A DNA stretch of 64,000 nucleotides from Streptomyces antarcticus (GCF_026627255.1 NZ_JAPNLM010000021.1:1-64000), one strand, 5' to 3'. Positions 8,604 through 17,420 are shown, counted from the stretch's first letter. The notes: a model not told the origin generated them from the letters alone. Numbers and translations are program-made.

Positions 8604-8733
8604 ACCGGACCGTCACCCGCCTCCGGGCAGACCTCCCCCTGGCCAAGGCTGTCCGCCCGGCGGCTTCAGTCGATCGCAAACCGCACAGCGGGTAAAGCCT
8701 TGGCCCCTATGGAGTGAATCGCGTCAGAACCCC

Positions 8734-8763
8734 GTGACCCTTGGCCGGAACCCTTCATACGGT
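8734..8763 (+). promoter_or_regulatory. Predicted promoter of the secreted repeat protein
   Basis: GTGACC (8734) and TACGGT (8758) are separated by 18 bp, matching the housekeeping pattern TTGACn/TAnnnT in 4 and 3 informative positions. The start codon is 37 bp downstream. Confidence 0.4.
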
Positions 8764-8799
8764 GGCCCTTCTTCGCTCATCACCACCATTGGGGGGCCG

Positions 8800-10581
8800 G
8801 TGCGCAACCACCGACTCGTAATGACCGCTGCCCTCGTGGCAGCCGGTCTCGGCATCATTCCCGGCACCGCGCAGGCGGCGGGTCCCGTACCCGTCGCGGC
8901 GGGCGTGGCCGAGGCGATAGCCGAGGCATCCACCTCCGAGGGCTTCCGCAGCCCGGCCGACCGCACGATCCGCACCGCCCTGCCCGCCTCCGAGGGGAAC
9001 GCCAAGACGAACGGCAAGACGAGCGGGACGACGAGCGGGACGACGAACGCCAAGACCGCCGTACCGCAGACCGCCGTAGCGCAGACCGCGCAAGCCGCGC
9101 AAGCCGCGGAGACCGGGCCGACCGCGCAGGCCGCCGTGGACGCGGGGGCCAACTCGGCCCTCGCCGTCGACGTCAGCGGAACCAGCTTCACCGCGCACGG
9201 CATCGAGCTCACCACCCTGATCACGAGCGCCGACTTCGCGCTCGGCGTCGTCATCGACTGGGGCGACGGGAAGACCGACACGGTCACCGCACAGGGCAAC
9301 GCCGAGCTGCACCACTCGCACACGTACGACAAGTCCGGTGAGTACCAGGTGAAGGTGACGGTGACCGACACCGCCAACGCCGTCCAGGCCGCCAACGGGG
9401 GCGCCTTCCTCACCCCAGGCTCCGACTTCACCCCGCACACCCCGACCCGGCTCCTCGACACCCGCGACGGCACCGGCGCGCCCCTGGCCAAGGTCGCCGG
9501 TCAGGGGACCGCCCGGGTGAAGGTGGCCGGCAACGCCGCCGTCCCGGCTGGCGTCACCGCGGTCGCCCTCAACGTCACGGTCACGGAGACCGCCGCCAGC
9601 GGGTACGTGACCGCGTGGCCCGGCGCGGGCTACGACCGCCCGGGGACCTCGAACCTGAACTACACCGCCAACCGGTCCGTACCGAACCTGGTGATCGTGC
9701 CGGTCGGCGAGGACGGGTACGTGGAGCTCTACAACGGCGGTCCGCAGCCGGTCGACCTGATCGCCGACGTCACCGGCTACTTCACCCGCGCCTCGGCCGG
9801 CGGCTATACCTCGATGACCCCCGCCCGGTTCGTGGACACCCGTGAGGGCCTCGGCGCGTCCCGCGGCCGGCTCCCCGCGCGCACCGCGTTCGAGACCCGG
9901 ATCGGCGGCCTGCGGGAGGTGCCCCAGGGCATCACGGCCGTGGCGCTGAACGTCACGGTGACCGAACCCGAGGGCCCGGGCCACCTGACCGCCTTCTCCG
10001 GCGCCGGGCCCGTCCCGACATCGTCGAACCTGAACTTCGTGCGCGGTCAGACGGTCGCCAACTCGGTGATCGTTCCGGTGGCCGCGGACGGGACGGTCAA
10101 GGTCTTCAACGGGTCCTGGATGCCGGTTCACGTGGTGGTCGACGTCGTCGGCTACTACAGCAAGGACAGCAAGGCCGCCTTCCTGCCCTTCACGCCGTTC
10201 CGGACGCTCGACACCCGCGAGGAGGCCTACGGCTGGCCCGGCGGCCGGTTCCGGGCACGGGAGTACATCACGCAGGGGTTCACGCCCGAGGCCGCGACGG
10301 GTGTCGAGGCCTACGTGCTGAACACCACCGTCACCGAGACCGGCGGCACCGGATACCTCTCGGTGGCGCCGAGCCCGTACGCGCTGCCTGCGGAAGGAGG
10401 GCCCGCCGCACCCTCCGGGCCGCGCCCCGGTTCCTCCACCCTGAACTGGACGGCCGGCGACACCGTCCCGAACCTCGTGCAGGCGAGCGACGGCGATCAC
10501 GGCGTCATCACCTTCTGGAACCAGGGTTATCAGGACGCCGACCTGGTGCTCGACGTCTTCGGCGTCTACCAGTCGAAGTGA
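8800..10581 (+). CDS. Secreted PKD-domain protein with three RLLDTR-type repeats
   Basis: A 593-aa exported protein of unknown function. GTG 8800 follows GGGGGG; the signal peptide runs to about residue 27 (AALVAAGLGIIPGTAQAA). An Ala/Thr-rich stretch follows, then a PKD-like beta-sandwich at about 120-195 (VIDWGDGKTDTV, HSHTYDKSGEYQV). Three divergent repeats of about 115-125 aa begin near 217, 341 and 466. Each opens with R-(L/F/T)-(L/V)-DTR(D/E), carries an A(L/Y)(N)VTVTE strand and an SNLN or STLNW strand, and ends DV(T/V/F)GYY-like. The repeats are known from many Streptomyces extracellular proteins, so a wall or surface adhesive role is plausible but is inference. No sortase or TM anchor is seen. 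Confidence 0.7.
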   Translation: MRNHRLVMTAALVAAGLGIIPGTAQAAGPVPVAAGVAEAIAEASTSEGFRSPADRTIRTALPASEGNAKTNGKTSGTTSGTTNAKTAVPQTAVAQTAQAAQAAETGPTAQAAVDAGANSALAVDVSGTSFTAHGIELTTLITSADFALGVVIDWGDGKTDTVTAQGNAELHHSHTYDKSGEYQVKVTVTDTANAVQAANGGAFLTPGSDFTPHTPTRLLDTRDGTGAPLAKVAGQGTARVKVAGNAAVPAGVTAVALNVTVTETAASGYVTAWPGAGYDRPGTSNLNYTANRSVPNLVIVPVGEDGYVELYNGGPQPVDLIADVTGYFTRASAGGYTSMTPARFVDTREGLGASRGRLPARTAFETRIGGLREVPQGITAVALNVTVTEPEGPGHLTAFSGAGPVPTSSNLNFVRGQTVANSVIVPVAADGTVKVFNGSWMPVHVVVDVVGYYSKDSKAAFLPFTPFRTLDTREEAYGWPGGRFRAREYITQGFTPEAATGVEAYVLNTTVTETGGTGYLSVAPSPYALPAEGGPAAPSGPRPGSSTLNWTAGDTVPNLVQASDGDHGVITFWNQGYQDADLVLDVFGVYQSK

Positions 10582-10682
10582 TGCCCCGGGGGGCGTGCAC
10601 GGTCGAGCCGCCCCCCGTCCTGCCTGCGGCGGTGCCGCCCATCGCTGTGACCGCGTAGTTCACCAGGTCCGGCCGGAGTCGA

Positions 10683-10875
10683 GTGCGGCGTCTCGACGGC
10701 ACCGGGTACACGATCCACCCGGGCGACGAGGTCGTCGACGGCGCCGGCCGGGCATGGCGGTTCGACGGGCCCGCCCTGAGACCGGGATGCCTTCGACGGA
10801 GGACCCGCCGGCGCGCGCCCCGAGTGGCCGCTCGTCGTGCCCCGGGCGGCGGTTGCTGTGATCGTCAGCTGCTGA
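10683..10875 (+). pseudogene. Small conserved protein gene, frameshifted
   Basis: From GTG 10683 (GGAG upstream) one frame reads RRLDGTGYTIHPGDEVVDGA and on to RAWRFDGPA. The continuation, AFDGGPAGARPEWPLVVPRA to a stop at 10873, is in the +1 frame. The two halves look like one ~62-aa protein with a lesion near 10785. Function unknown. The recovery of protein-like sequence on both sides makes a single indel more likely than chance. Confidence 0.45.
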
Positions 10876-10893
10876 GGGGCTTGAGCTGACGGG

Positions 10894-11895
10894 CTACTTG
10901 GATTCGACTCGTCCCACCGGGGCGCGTCCGGTGGTCAGCGCCTCGCGGGCGAGCTGCCAGGTGGGTGCGCCGGGGTGGAGTTGGGTGTGGAGGTAGGCCG
11001 CGGTGAGCCGGGCAAGGGCGGCGACCCGCCCGGGGTTCTCGTCGGTGGTCTCGGCGGCGTCGTATCCGGAGATCCCGCCGAGCCCGTGCTCCGCGTCGAA
11101 CAGGGTGAGCAGGGTCTTGGGGCCGGGGGCGAGGGTGTAGGAGTCGGCGTGCCAGTCCGGCCCCATGTCGGTGAAGTGCCGAGGGTCGTCCTTGTCGCCG
11201 GCGACGACCAGCGCGGGTGCGGTCATGGTGGAGAAGTCGACGGCCCCGATGACCGGCCACAGCTCGGCCACGGGCCCGTTGAAGACCTCGCCGCCCCTGC
11301 CGGGCGCGGCGAGCAGTACGCCCGCCTTGATACGGGGCTCGACGAGGCGCACCACCTTCCCGGTGTCCGGGTCGGTGATCCCGGCGCCCAGCAGGAGGGC
11401 GGCGGTGAAGCCGCCGAGCGAGTGTCCCGCGAGGACGATCTTGGTGTGGTCGATGCGTCCGGCCAGGTGCGGCACGGCGTTCTCGATCGCGTCGAGCCGG
11501 TCGAGGACGTGGGTCATGTCCTCGGCGCGGGACCGCCAGAAGTCGGGTGCGCCGGGTGCGTCGGCGACCAGGTGGGTCAGTGTCCTGGAGGTGAGGTGGG
11601 TGGGTTGAATGACGACGAACCCGTGTGCCGCCCAGAAGTCGGCGAGCGGCGCGTAGCCGTTGAGTGAGGAGAGGTTGTTCGAGGGGCCGTGCCCGTGGGA
11701 GAGGAGGATGACGGGGAGGCCGGTTCCGGTCGAGGGTGCGGAGACGCGCATCTGGAGGTCCACGGGGCGTCCGGGTACGGACAGGACCACGGGGCTGAAG
11801 GACAGGACCGGTACGGGCGCGCCCAGCACGTCGGTGTCGCTGGATGCGGATGCGGATGCGGATGCGGTGCTGGAGGGGGAGGGGGAGGTGCTCAC
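10894..11895 (-). CDS. Alpha/beta hydrolase (chlorophyllase / PAF-acetylhydrolase-like)
   Basis: A 333-aa alpha/beta hydrolase. The nucleophile elbow GHSLGG lies near residue 147, the oxyanion strand LPVILLSHGHG near 60-70, and the acid and His are probably in VVAGDKDD (about 233) and AEHGLGG (about 268). The N-terminus is a Ser/Ala-rich tract encoded by GCATCC hexamers and has no signal peptide. GTG start at 11895. It is divergent from a TetR gene, with two operator palindromes between them, so it is probably repressed by that TetR and serves to hydrolyse or export-detoxify a small ester (inference). Confidence 0.8.
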   Translation of the reverse strand: MSTSPSPSSTASASASASSDTDVLGAPVPVLSFSPVVLSVPGRPVDLQMRVSAPSTGTGLPVILLSHGHGPSNNLSSLNGYAPLADFWAAHGFVVIQPTHLTSRTLTHLVADAPGAPDFWRSRAEDMTHVLDRLDAIENAVPHLAGRIDHTKIVLAGHSLGGFTAALLLGAGITDPDTGKVVRLVEPRIKAGVLLAAPGRGGEVFNGPVAELWPVIGAVDFSTMTAPALVVAGDKDDPRHFTDMGPDWHADSYTLAPGPKTLLTLFDAEHGLGGISGYDAAETTDENPGRVAALARLTAAYLHTQLHPGAPTWQLAREALTTGRAPVGRVESK

Positions 11896-11980
11896 GGTGG
11901 GGGTTCCCTTCGGTGGCGCTTGCCTCCCGCGTGCGGGCGGGGGCGGGCAGGGCGGTCAGAGGCGTCCTGTTTCGGCTAAA

Positions 11981-12024
11981 CTGAAACGGAACGTCGCTCC
12001 AGTTAGTATCCGGAGCGTCGCTCC
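11981..12024 (+). promoter_or_regulatory. TetR promoter with two tandem operator palindromes
   Basis: GGAACGTCGCTCC (11988-12000) and the perfect palindrome GGAGCGTCGCTCC (12012-12024) are two copies of one site with centres 24 bp apart. They flank the -10 TAGTAT (12004-12009) of a promoter whose -35 is CTGAAA (11981), spacer 17. This is the architecture of an autorepressing TetR, and the sites could also block the divergent hydrolase promoter. Confidence 0.7.
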
Positions 12025-12055
12025 GTTTTGTCAATCGGTGTCGAAGGAGGACGTG

Positions 12056-12655
12056 ATGGCCGCCGAGGGTCCTGTGGGGGGTTCGCCGCCGTCCCGGAGC
12101 AAGCGGGCCGACGCCCAGCGCAACCGGGAAACGGTGCTTACCGCCGCAGCCGAGGTGTTCGTCACCTCTGGCGTCGACGCGCCGATCCGCCAGATCGCGG
12201 CCCGGGCGGGCGTCGGGATGGCCACGATCTACCGCCATTTCCCGACCCGGGCCGACCTCGTCACCGCCGTGTACGAGCACCAGATCGAGGCATGCGCCGA
12301 AGCCGGCCCCAGCCTGCTGGCCAGCGCCGACTCCCCGTTCGACGCACTGCGCCAGTGGATCGACCTCTTCGTCGACTTCCTCGTCACCAAGCACGGCCTC
12401 GCCGACGCCCTGCAGTCCGACAGCGACCGCTTCGCAGCGCTGCACGCCTACTTCCTCGACCGCCTGCTGCCCGTCTGCACCCAGCTGCTCGACGCGGCGG
12501 TCGCGGCCGGTGACATCAGGCCGGGCACACAGCCCTACGAGCTGATGCGCGGCATCGGCAACCTCTGCGTCGGGCGCGACAACGACCCCCGCTATGACCC
12601 CCGAAGGCTGATCGCCCTCCTCCTCCAGGGACTTGAGCGCCCGCGGACGCCCTGA
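12056..12655 (+). CDS. TetR-family transcriptional regulator
   Basis: A 199-aa TetR repressor. The HTH is in residues about 20-65 (NRETVLTAAAEVFVTSGVDA, IRQIAARAGVGMATIYRHFP), with the family's YRHFPTR recognition-helix end. The rest is a helical ligand-binding and dimer domain whose end resembles the SbtR-type C-terminus. AAGGAGG lies five bases before ATG 12056; GTG three bases upstream is an alternative. It is divergent from the alpha/beta hydrolase and its promoter holds two palindromes it probably binds. Confidence 0.9.
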   Translation: MAAEGPVGGSPPSRSKRADAQRNRETVLTAAAEVFVTSGVDAPIRQIAARAGVGMATIYRHFPTRADLVTAVYEHQIEACAEAGPSLLASADSPFDALRQWIDLFVDFLVTKHGLADALQSDSDRFAALHAYFLDRLLPVCTQLLDAAVAAGDIRPGTQPYELMRGIGNLCVGRDNDPRYDPRRLIALLLQGLERPRTP

Positions 12656-12912
12656 CGGCGGCGAGTCCACCAGGTGCGCCGCGCCGCGAAGGGCTCCAGT
12701 GAGCCGGGCCCCTCGTAGTCGCTCTTCGGCAGTTCCTCGGGGACGCTCATGTAACCGGGTTCGGCCAGCGCCCGCTCCACGGTGGCGAGGTCGGCGGGGT
12801 CCAGCGCCCCCTCCTCGCGGGCTTCGTCCGTGCCGAGAAGGGCGAACGCGACGCCGGTCGCGGCGCGGTCGTAGTGCAGCGGCCACTCCAGCCAGACCCG
12901 GTGGTGGCTCGG
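12592..12912 (-). pseudogene. C-terminal remnant of an unknown conserved protein
   Basis: Minus-strand sequence reads RVWLEWPLHYDRAATGVAFA, then PADLATVERALAEPGYMSVP and FAARRTWWTR. It is clearly protein-like, but it has a stop immediately upstream (12913-12915) and no start or ribosome site. The last residues run antisense into the TetR gene. Family not recognised. Confidence 0.45.
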
Positions 12913-12982
12913 TCACGGTCCGTCGGACCGAAGTGTGAGATCCGGTACCGGCCGGGCCCCGGCCCGGCCGGGAGCGGCGGTG

Positions 12983-13414
12983 CTACTGAGTCCCTGAAGG
13001 GGTGGCTCCCGCTGCGAGGAGGAGACCGGCGGTTTCCGGGTGGGGGCCGCGGACCGCCCATTGCAGAGGGCTCCACCCCGTGCCGTGATCCTCATGGAGG
13101 TTCGGATCGGCGGCGTGCGCCAAGAGTTCGCGCACCGTTTCGGTGTGCCCCCAGCATGCGGCCGCGCACAAGGGGGTCCCCTCCGCGCCGAGTCCGCTGC
13201 TCTCGGCATTCGGCGAGGCCCCGGCCGCCAGAAGCAGCCGGGCGATCTCGGATCTTCCGCGGACGGATGCCTCGTACAGGGGGGTGGTGCCCTCACAGTC
13301 CGCCCGGTCCGGGTCCGCTCCGGCCCGCAGCAGCGCCCTCACGACGGCAGCGTCATCCTTCGATATCGCGTCGAAGAGACGCCGGGAAAGCTTCTTTCGC
13401 TGCCGCTGGTTCAT
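12983..13414 (-). CDS. Ankyrin-repeat protein
   Basis: A 143-aa protein made almost entirely of four ankyrin repeats: DAAVVRALLRAGADPDRADC, TPLYEASVRGRSEIARLLLA, TPLCAAACWGHTETVRELLA and SPLQWAVRGPHPETAGLLLA. Each has the TPLxxA and LLxxGAdpn signatures. There is no signal peptide or TM segment, so it is cytoplasmic. Such small ankyrin proteins in Streptomyces probably bind partner proteins; the partner is unknown. It stands alone. Confidence 0.88.
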   Translation of the reverse strand: MNQRQRKKLSRRLFDAISKDDAAVVRALLRAGADPDRADCEGTTPLYEASVRGRSEIARLLLAAGASPNAESSGLGAEGTPLCAAACWGHTETVRELLAHAADPNLHEDHGTGWSPLQWAVRGPHPETAGLLLAAGATPSGTQ

Positions 13415-13564
13415 GGGGACCGAGGCTAGCGATCATGTACGCGACGGGCCAGTCACATCCACTCGCGCGGTCGGTCAGGCGCAGCCGCGGGGCGGGTTGC
13501 GGACCCAGGGGAACGCGCGGTTCACGACGCTGAACAGGACGGGGTCACACCGCTTGCCGGGGCG

Positions 13565-14449
13565 TCAGCCCTGGTCCAGCGGCAGGGCGATGTCGAAGAC
13601 CTGCGTGCCGGCCGGGAAGGCTCCGGCGGCGGTCGTCGTCCCGGTCAGCAGGTCGACCGTGTGGAAGCCGTAAGCGGTCGGGGTCTGGAGGGTGGCGAAG
13701 CCGTGGTTGGTCTTGGCTTCGGGGGAGTGGTAGATGTCGAAGCCGGCGCTCGGACCCGCGGCGGCGCCGAGGTTTCCGGTGGGGGCCAGTGTGCCGGAGT
13801 TGGCGGGGGACTGCAGGGACAGCCGTTCCTTGCCGGTGTCGAGGTCGAACAGGGTGGTGGCCGTGGCGCTGACCAGGTCGTTGTTGGTGTAGGCGGCGCC
13901 GGTCACTCCCCTGGCCGTGGTCGGCTGTGCCGTGCCGGGCGGGGGTGCGGGATTGGTCAGCGTCCCGTCGACGGTGGTCGTCTCGGGGGCGGCGGGGTCG
14001 TCGATGTTGTGGCGGAGGTTCTGCCCGGTGTCGCTGACGACCCGCAGGCGGTTGGCGGCGGGGTTGAAGTCCACTCCGAACGCGGTGCCGGCGAGCGGGA
14101 CCGTCAGCTGGGAGGCCTTCTCGGCCTGCGCGGACGCTCGGTCCAGGACGTAGATGCCGCCGCGGTCGCCTATGCCGTAGAGCTTCCGGTCCTGGACGCG
14201 GAAGTCGATGCCCACGATCTTGCCATCGCCGCTGAGACCGGTGACCCGTCCCAGGTCGGTGGGCCGTGCCGGTCCGTCCGTACGGAACTCCACCAGACGC
14301 TGGTCCGTCGTCAACCCCACCACGGCCAGGGCCCCGGCCGTGGGGTCCGCGGCGGGCCGGGCGGTGCCGTCGGCCCGGGCCAGCGGAGGCAGGGCCAGGG
14401 TGACGGCGACCGCCGTTCCCATCGCGTAAGTCATCAAGCGTGTACGCAT
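13565..14449 (-). CDS. Secreted DUF4394-family protein
   Basis: A 294-aa exported protein. The signal peptide is residues 1-26 (MRTRLMTYAMGTAVAVTLAL...ARAD). The rest matches the DUF4394 family by its pattern, a beta-propeller-like repeat with Gly-Asp-rich strands such as KIVGIDFRVQDRKLYGIGDR and GTAFGVDFNPAANRLRVVSD. The biochemical role of the family is unknown. The ATG at 14449 was taken because the signal peptide starts there; the open frame upstream is non-coding in character. The next gene upstream on the same strand is a fasciclin lipoprotein 208 bp away. Confidence 0.8.
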   Translation of the reverse strand: MRTRLMTYAMGTAVAVTLALPPLARADGTARPAADPTAGALAVVGLTTDQRLVEFRTDGPARPTDLGRVTGLSGDGKIVGIDFRVQDRKLYGIGDRGGIYVLDRASAQAEKASQLTVPLAGTAFGVDFNPAANRLRVVSDTGQNLRHNIDDPAAPETTTVDGTLTNPAPPPGTAQPTTARGVTGAAYTNNDLVSATATTLFDLDTGKERLSLQSPANSGTLAPTGNLGAAAGPSAGFDIYHSPEAKTNHGFATLQTPTAYGFHTVDLLTGTTTAAGAFPAGTQVFDIALPLDQG

Positions 14450-14657
14450 GATCACTCCAACTGCTGCTCCGGGCGCCCGTTGGTACGAGCGCCTCAGCAG
14501 GACATTCGGAGCAGTGAGCCGCAAGGGATTGGTCTCACCACGGCCGACGGCGAGGCGCGGCTCCCGCTCCCCGGCCGAGGCCCTTCCCGTCGTCATGGCG
14601 ACCCGGGACGGCCTCGGCCGGGGAGGGAGCCGGAGCCGCAGCGGGCACCGGGTGGTG

Positions 14658-15305
14658 TTACTTGGGCATCAGGACGGTGTCGACGATGTAGACGTTGGCG
14701 TTGGCGGTCTTGACGTTGCCGCAGACGACACTGGACGTGCCGTTGACCTTGTACGCCTCGCCGGAGCCGGCGGTGGTCACCTTGGTCTTCTCCAGGGTGT
14801 CGAAGGAGCCGTTCTCCAGCTGCTTCGGGGTCAGCTTCTCGCCCACGACGTGGTAGGTGAGGATCTTCGTCAGGGTGGCCTTGTCGGCGAGGACCTTGTC
14901 CAGGTCGGCCTTCGGGATCTTCGCGAAGGCGTCGTTGGTCGGCGCGAACACCGTGATGTCCTTGGCGTTGTTGAGGGTGTCCACCAGGCCGGCCTGCTTG
15001 ACCGCGGTGACCAGTGTCGACAGGGCCGGGTTGTTGGAGGCGGCCGTCGCCACCGGGTCCTTCGCCATCCCGTCGAACGAACCCGCACCCTCCGCCGGAA
15101 CGCCCGCACAGGCCGAGCCGAACGGCCCGTCCGCGGCCGCCGACGGTTCGGCGGCGCCCGCCGCGGAGTCCGCGGGCTTCGCGTTGTCGGCGCTCGCTCC
15201 CGCGTCGGTGCTCTTGCCGCTCTCGGAGCAGGCGGCGAGCGCGAAGGGGAGTACGGCCGCTGCGGCGACTGCTACGGCGGTGCGACGGAAGCGAAGGGCG
15301 TTCAT
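14658..15305 (-). CDS. Fasciclin (FAS1)-domain lipoprotein
   Basis: A 215-aa surface lipoprotein. The signal peptide ends in the lipobox LAAC (Cys at about residue 26), followed by an Ala/Asp-rich linker and one FAS1 domain (about 75-215). The two FAS1 signature boxes are present: DITVFAPTNDAFAKIP (H1) and LTYHVVGEKL (H2), with the end VYIVDTVLMPK. FAS1 domains mediate adhesion. GGAG precedes ATG 15305. Same strand as the DUF4394 gene. Confidence 0.9.
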   Translation of the reverse strand: MNALRFRRTAVAVAAAAVLPFALAACSESGKSTDAGASADNAKPADSAAGAAEPSAAADGPFGSACAGVPAEGAGSFDGMAKDPVATAASNNPALSTLVTAVKQAGLVDTLNNAKDITVFAPTNDAFAKIPKADLDKVLADKATLTKILTYHVVGEKLTPKQLENGSFDTLEKTKVTTAGSGEAYKVNGTSSVVCGNVKTANANVYIVDTVLMPK

Positions 15306-15543
15306 CGAAGGCTCCATGAGGACGGTCGGGACTTCAGGACGGGGTCGCGGGCTCCCCGCCCCCATGGCTGCGCCGGGTGGCGAGGTGCTCACACCCCGCC
15401 ATTCGGAGCGGTCCGTCCGGCGGATGGGAGCCTCACCCGATCCGGTGACGGTCGGCGCCTTCGCTTTACGGGTCCGGCGAGTGGGTGGTAACGGCCGAAG
15501 CCGCCACCACCCGCGACGCAACTCGCTACGCCGGTACCCGGGG

Positions 15544-15783
15544 TCAGTAGTTGACGCAGGTGTTGCCGAAGGACGGGTTCAGCAGGCCGATGACGCTGAC
15601 CGTGTTGCCGCAGGCGTTGACGGGGATGTGGATCGGGACCTGGATCAGGTTCCCGGACAGGACGCCGGGGGAACCGGCGGCGATGCCCTGCGCGCCGGCA
15701 TCGGCCGAGGCCATGGAGGCACCGCCGACCACGACGGCGCCGGCGGCAAGGGCAAGGGCTGCGCTCTTCAGAACACGGGACAC
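15544..15783 (-). CDS. Short chaplin (ChpH-like hydrophobin)
   Basis: A 79-aa chaplin: a signal peptide (to SMASA, about residue 27) and one chaplin domain of about 40 aa with the two conserved cysteines (NACGNTVSVIGLLNPSFGNT, then CVNY). Short chaplins are secreted and assemble into amyloid films that make aerial hyphae hydrophobic. Having Cys it resembles ChpF/G/H rather than ChpE, which lacks them. GTG 15783 with GAAGGAGA upstream. This gene is strong evidence for a Streptomyces-type host. Confidence 0.93.
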   Translation of the reverse strand: MSRVLKSAALALAAGAVVVGGASMASADAGAQGIAAGSPGVLSGNLIQVPIHIPVNACGNTVSVIGLLNPSFGNTCVNY

Positions 15784-15987
15784 GGAACGTCTCCTTCTTC
15801 GGTGTCGGCGGCATGCTCGGAGCGTGCCGCCGCGGCCCAGAACCGGGCCACACCCCGCATTCGCCGGCCTCGGGGCGGAGGCTTGCCCTGACGCTGCTCA
15901 TTCCCTCGAAGGGGTGAGGGCCGCCATCTGCCCGAGCTACTGCCCGCCGGTTCCGTTGGCCGTGCCCTCGGGGACGGGGAACCGTGA

Positions 15988-16018
15988 AAGGGAGCGCACC
16001 GGTGAGGTGTGCTCCCTT
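15988..16018 (-). terminator. Stem-loop terminator of the DUF4383 gene
   Basis: AAGGGAGCGCAC and GTGTGCTCCCTT form a 12-bp stem with one G:T pair and a 7-base loop, 45 bp beyond the DUF4383 stop. Confidence 0.7.
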
Positions 16019-16063
16019 CGCGTTTCTACGCTTCTACGCTTCCACGCTTTACGTTCCTCGCGG

Positions 16064-16648
16064 TCATCGGGGGCCGGCATCCGGATCGCTGGCAGCGCCA
16101 CTGGTGTACGCGGGTGATGCGGGCAGGGCGGTACCGGCCGATCCGGCGCCGGAAACGGAGTGCGGCCGGACGGCCCGGACGGGGTCCTCGTAGGAGTGGC
16201 GGCGCTGCCAGTAGGGGTTGTCGTGCGGGAGCTTGCTGGAGACGCGGCCGTACATGCCGAAGGTCATGATGATCAGTCCCATGACGAAGCTGAACATCAC
16301 GTTCGTCATGCCGAAGTCCAGGATGTTGGCGCCCTTGTCGAGGATGAAGATGTGCGCGAAACCGCTGATCAGGAAGAGGGCCCCGACGGTGATGTTGAGG
16401 GTCGAGGCGAAGTTGCCGCCGATGAACGCGCCCGCCGCGAGGGCCAGGCCCACGGCGACCGAGATGACACTGAGGGTGGTGTTGGTGGTCAGCCCCGCGA
16501 TCGTTTCGCCCTCCGTGTCGAAGGGGCGCAGGGCGTCGGCGAAGCCGAGGACGCCGAACGCGATCAGGATGAGGCCGCAGAGCAGGGCGCCGTACCGGTA
16601 GACGGTCGCGAGTCGGTGATCCAAGGGGAGTTCGTCACCAAGTCTCAT
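16064..16648 (-). CDS. DUF4383 membrane protein
   Basis: A 194-aa membrane protein with four predicted transmembrane helices between about residues 20 and 135 (YGALLCGLILIAFGVLGFAD; SVISVAVGLALAAGAFIGG; LNITVGALFLISGFAHIFIL; VMFSFVMGLIIMTFGMY) and a hydrophilic C-tail. It matches the DUF4383 pattern; function unknown. ATG 16648 with AAGGA upstream. A small membrane-protein gene (frameshifted) lies 65 bp upstream on the same strand, so the two probably form one transcript. Confidence 0.8.
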   Translation of the reverse strand: MRLGDELPLDHRLATVYRYGALLCGLILIAFGVLGFADALRPFDTEGETIAGLTTNTTLSVISVAVGLALAAGAFIGGNFASTLNITVGALFLISGFAHIFILDKGANILDFGMTNVMFSFVMGLIIMTFGMYGRVSSKLPHDNPYWQRRHSYEDPVRAVRPHSVSGAGSAGTALPASPAYTSGAASDPDAGPR

Positions 16649-16712
16649 GGAGTTCCTTCACCGTGCTTCGAGGGGGGTGTGGTGCCGGTTCTCACGTCTC
16701 GGTGGCCAGTCC

Positions 16713-16930
16713 TCATGTCTCGTACTCGTAGTTCGCGAGGGCCAGGCCGAGTCCGAAGAAGGTGGGTGCCCACTCTCCGCCGAAGGTGCCCCACCGGTCG
16801 GCGCGTTCCAGGTTCTCCTGGCGGTTGGAAGCGAGCCAGGACGCGAGCGAGAGGCCGATGGACAGGGTCGCCGCCAGATAGGCGTGCTCGCTCTTGACTC
16901 CTGCGTCGTGTGCGGCTTCTCGACGATCAT
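16713..16930 (-). pseudogene. Small membrane-protein gene, apparent 1-bp frameshift
   Basis: ATG 16930 with AAGGAG seven bases upstream opens MIVEKPHTTQ. The convincing protein sequence VKSEHAYLAATLSIGLSLAS, then WGTFGGEWAPTFFGLGLALA and a stop at 16713, is in another frame. One inserted base near 16903-16905 would join them into a ~72-aa protein with two hydrophobic segments. Either a recent mutation, a sequence error, or (less likely) frameshifting. It precedes the DUF4383 gene. Confidence 0.55.
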
Positions 16931-17420
16931 GGGAATTCTCCTTCGAGTCGTTGACTCAAGGGACACCCTGGAGGAGGGGGGTCTCGTACGTATGAAACTA
17001 GGCGGATCGGCGCCCCGCAGCGATTTGCCCTGTTTGTGCATCGTTTCGGCCGGGACGACCTCGACGGTTTCGCGCTCCCCTGTCCGGTCGGGCCATGGCC
17101 CCATGCCCTTCAGGGAGTCGCGGGCGGAACCCGGGACTCGGCCCGGACCCCGGACCTCTCGGCGGACCCCTTGGCGGCCCCCTCGCACCGCTCCCACCTG
17201 CGCGTATGGAGGACACGCCCAGGGTGCTGGTGGCACCACCGTGCGGCTTCGGCGCTGTTCTGGCTTCGCTCAGGGGGCGGGACCAGCGACATGGCCTGCG
17301 CAGGTCAGCGCGCTCACTACCACCCCGGACTCAGCCTGGCGTTCCGGCTGTTCGGCCACCTCATCGGGTGTGCCGTACGGGAGCGCGGACGGCCCAGGGC
17401 GAGCCGGTTTCATCCGGGAG
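16931..17420. other. Intergenic region, no gene seen
   Basis: 490 bp between a minus-strand small gene and the end of the OGG-like gene. Open frames here lack protein character. A -10-like TAGTTT on the minus strand (about 16993-16998) may serve the small-gene/DUF4383 transcript. Confidence 0.5.

Noticed and set aside
12913..13296. Minus-strand frame overlapping the ankyrin gene
   Set aside because: It is a different frame of the clearly ankyrin-coding sequence; no independent protein character.
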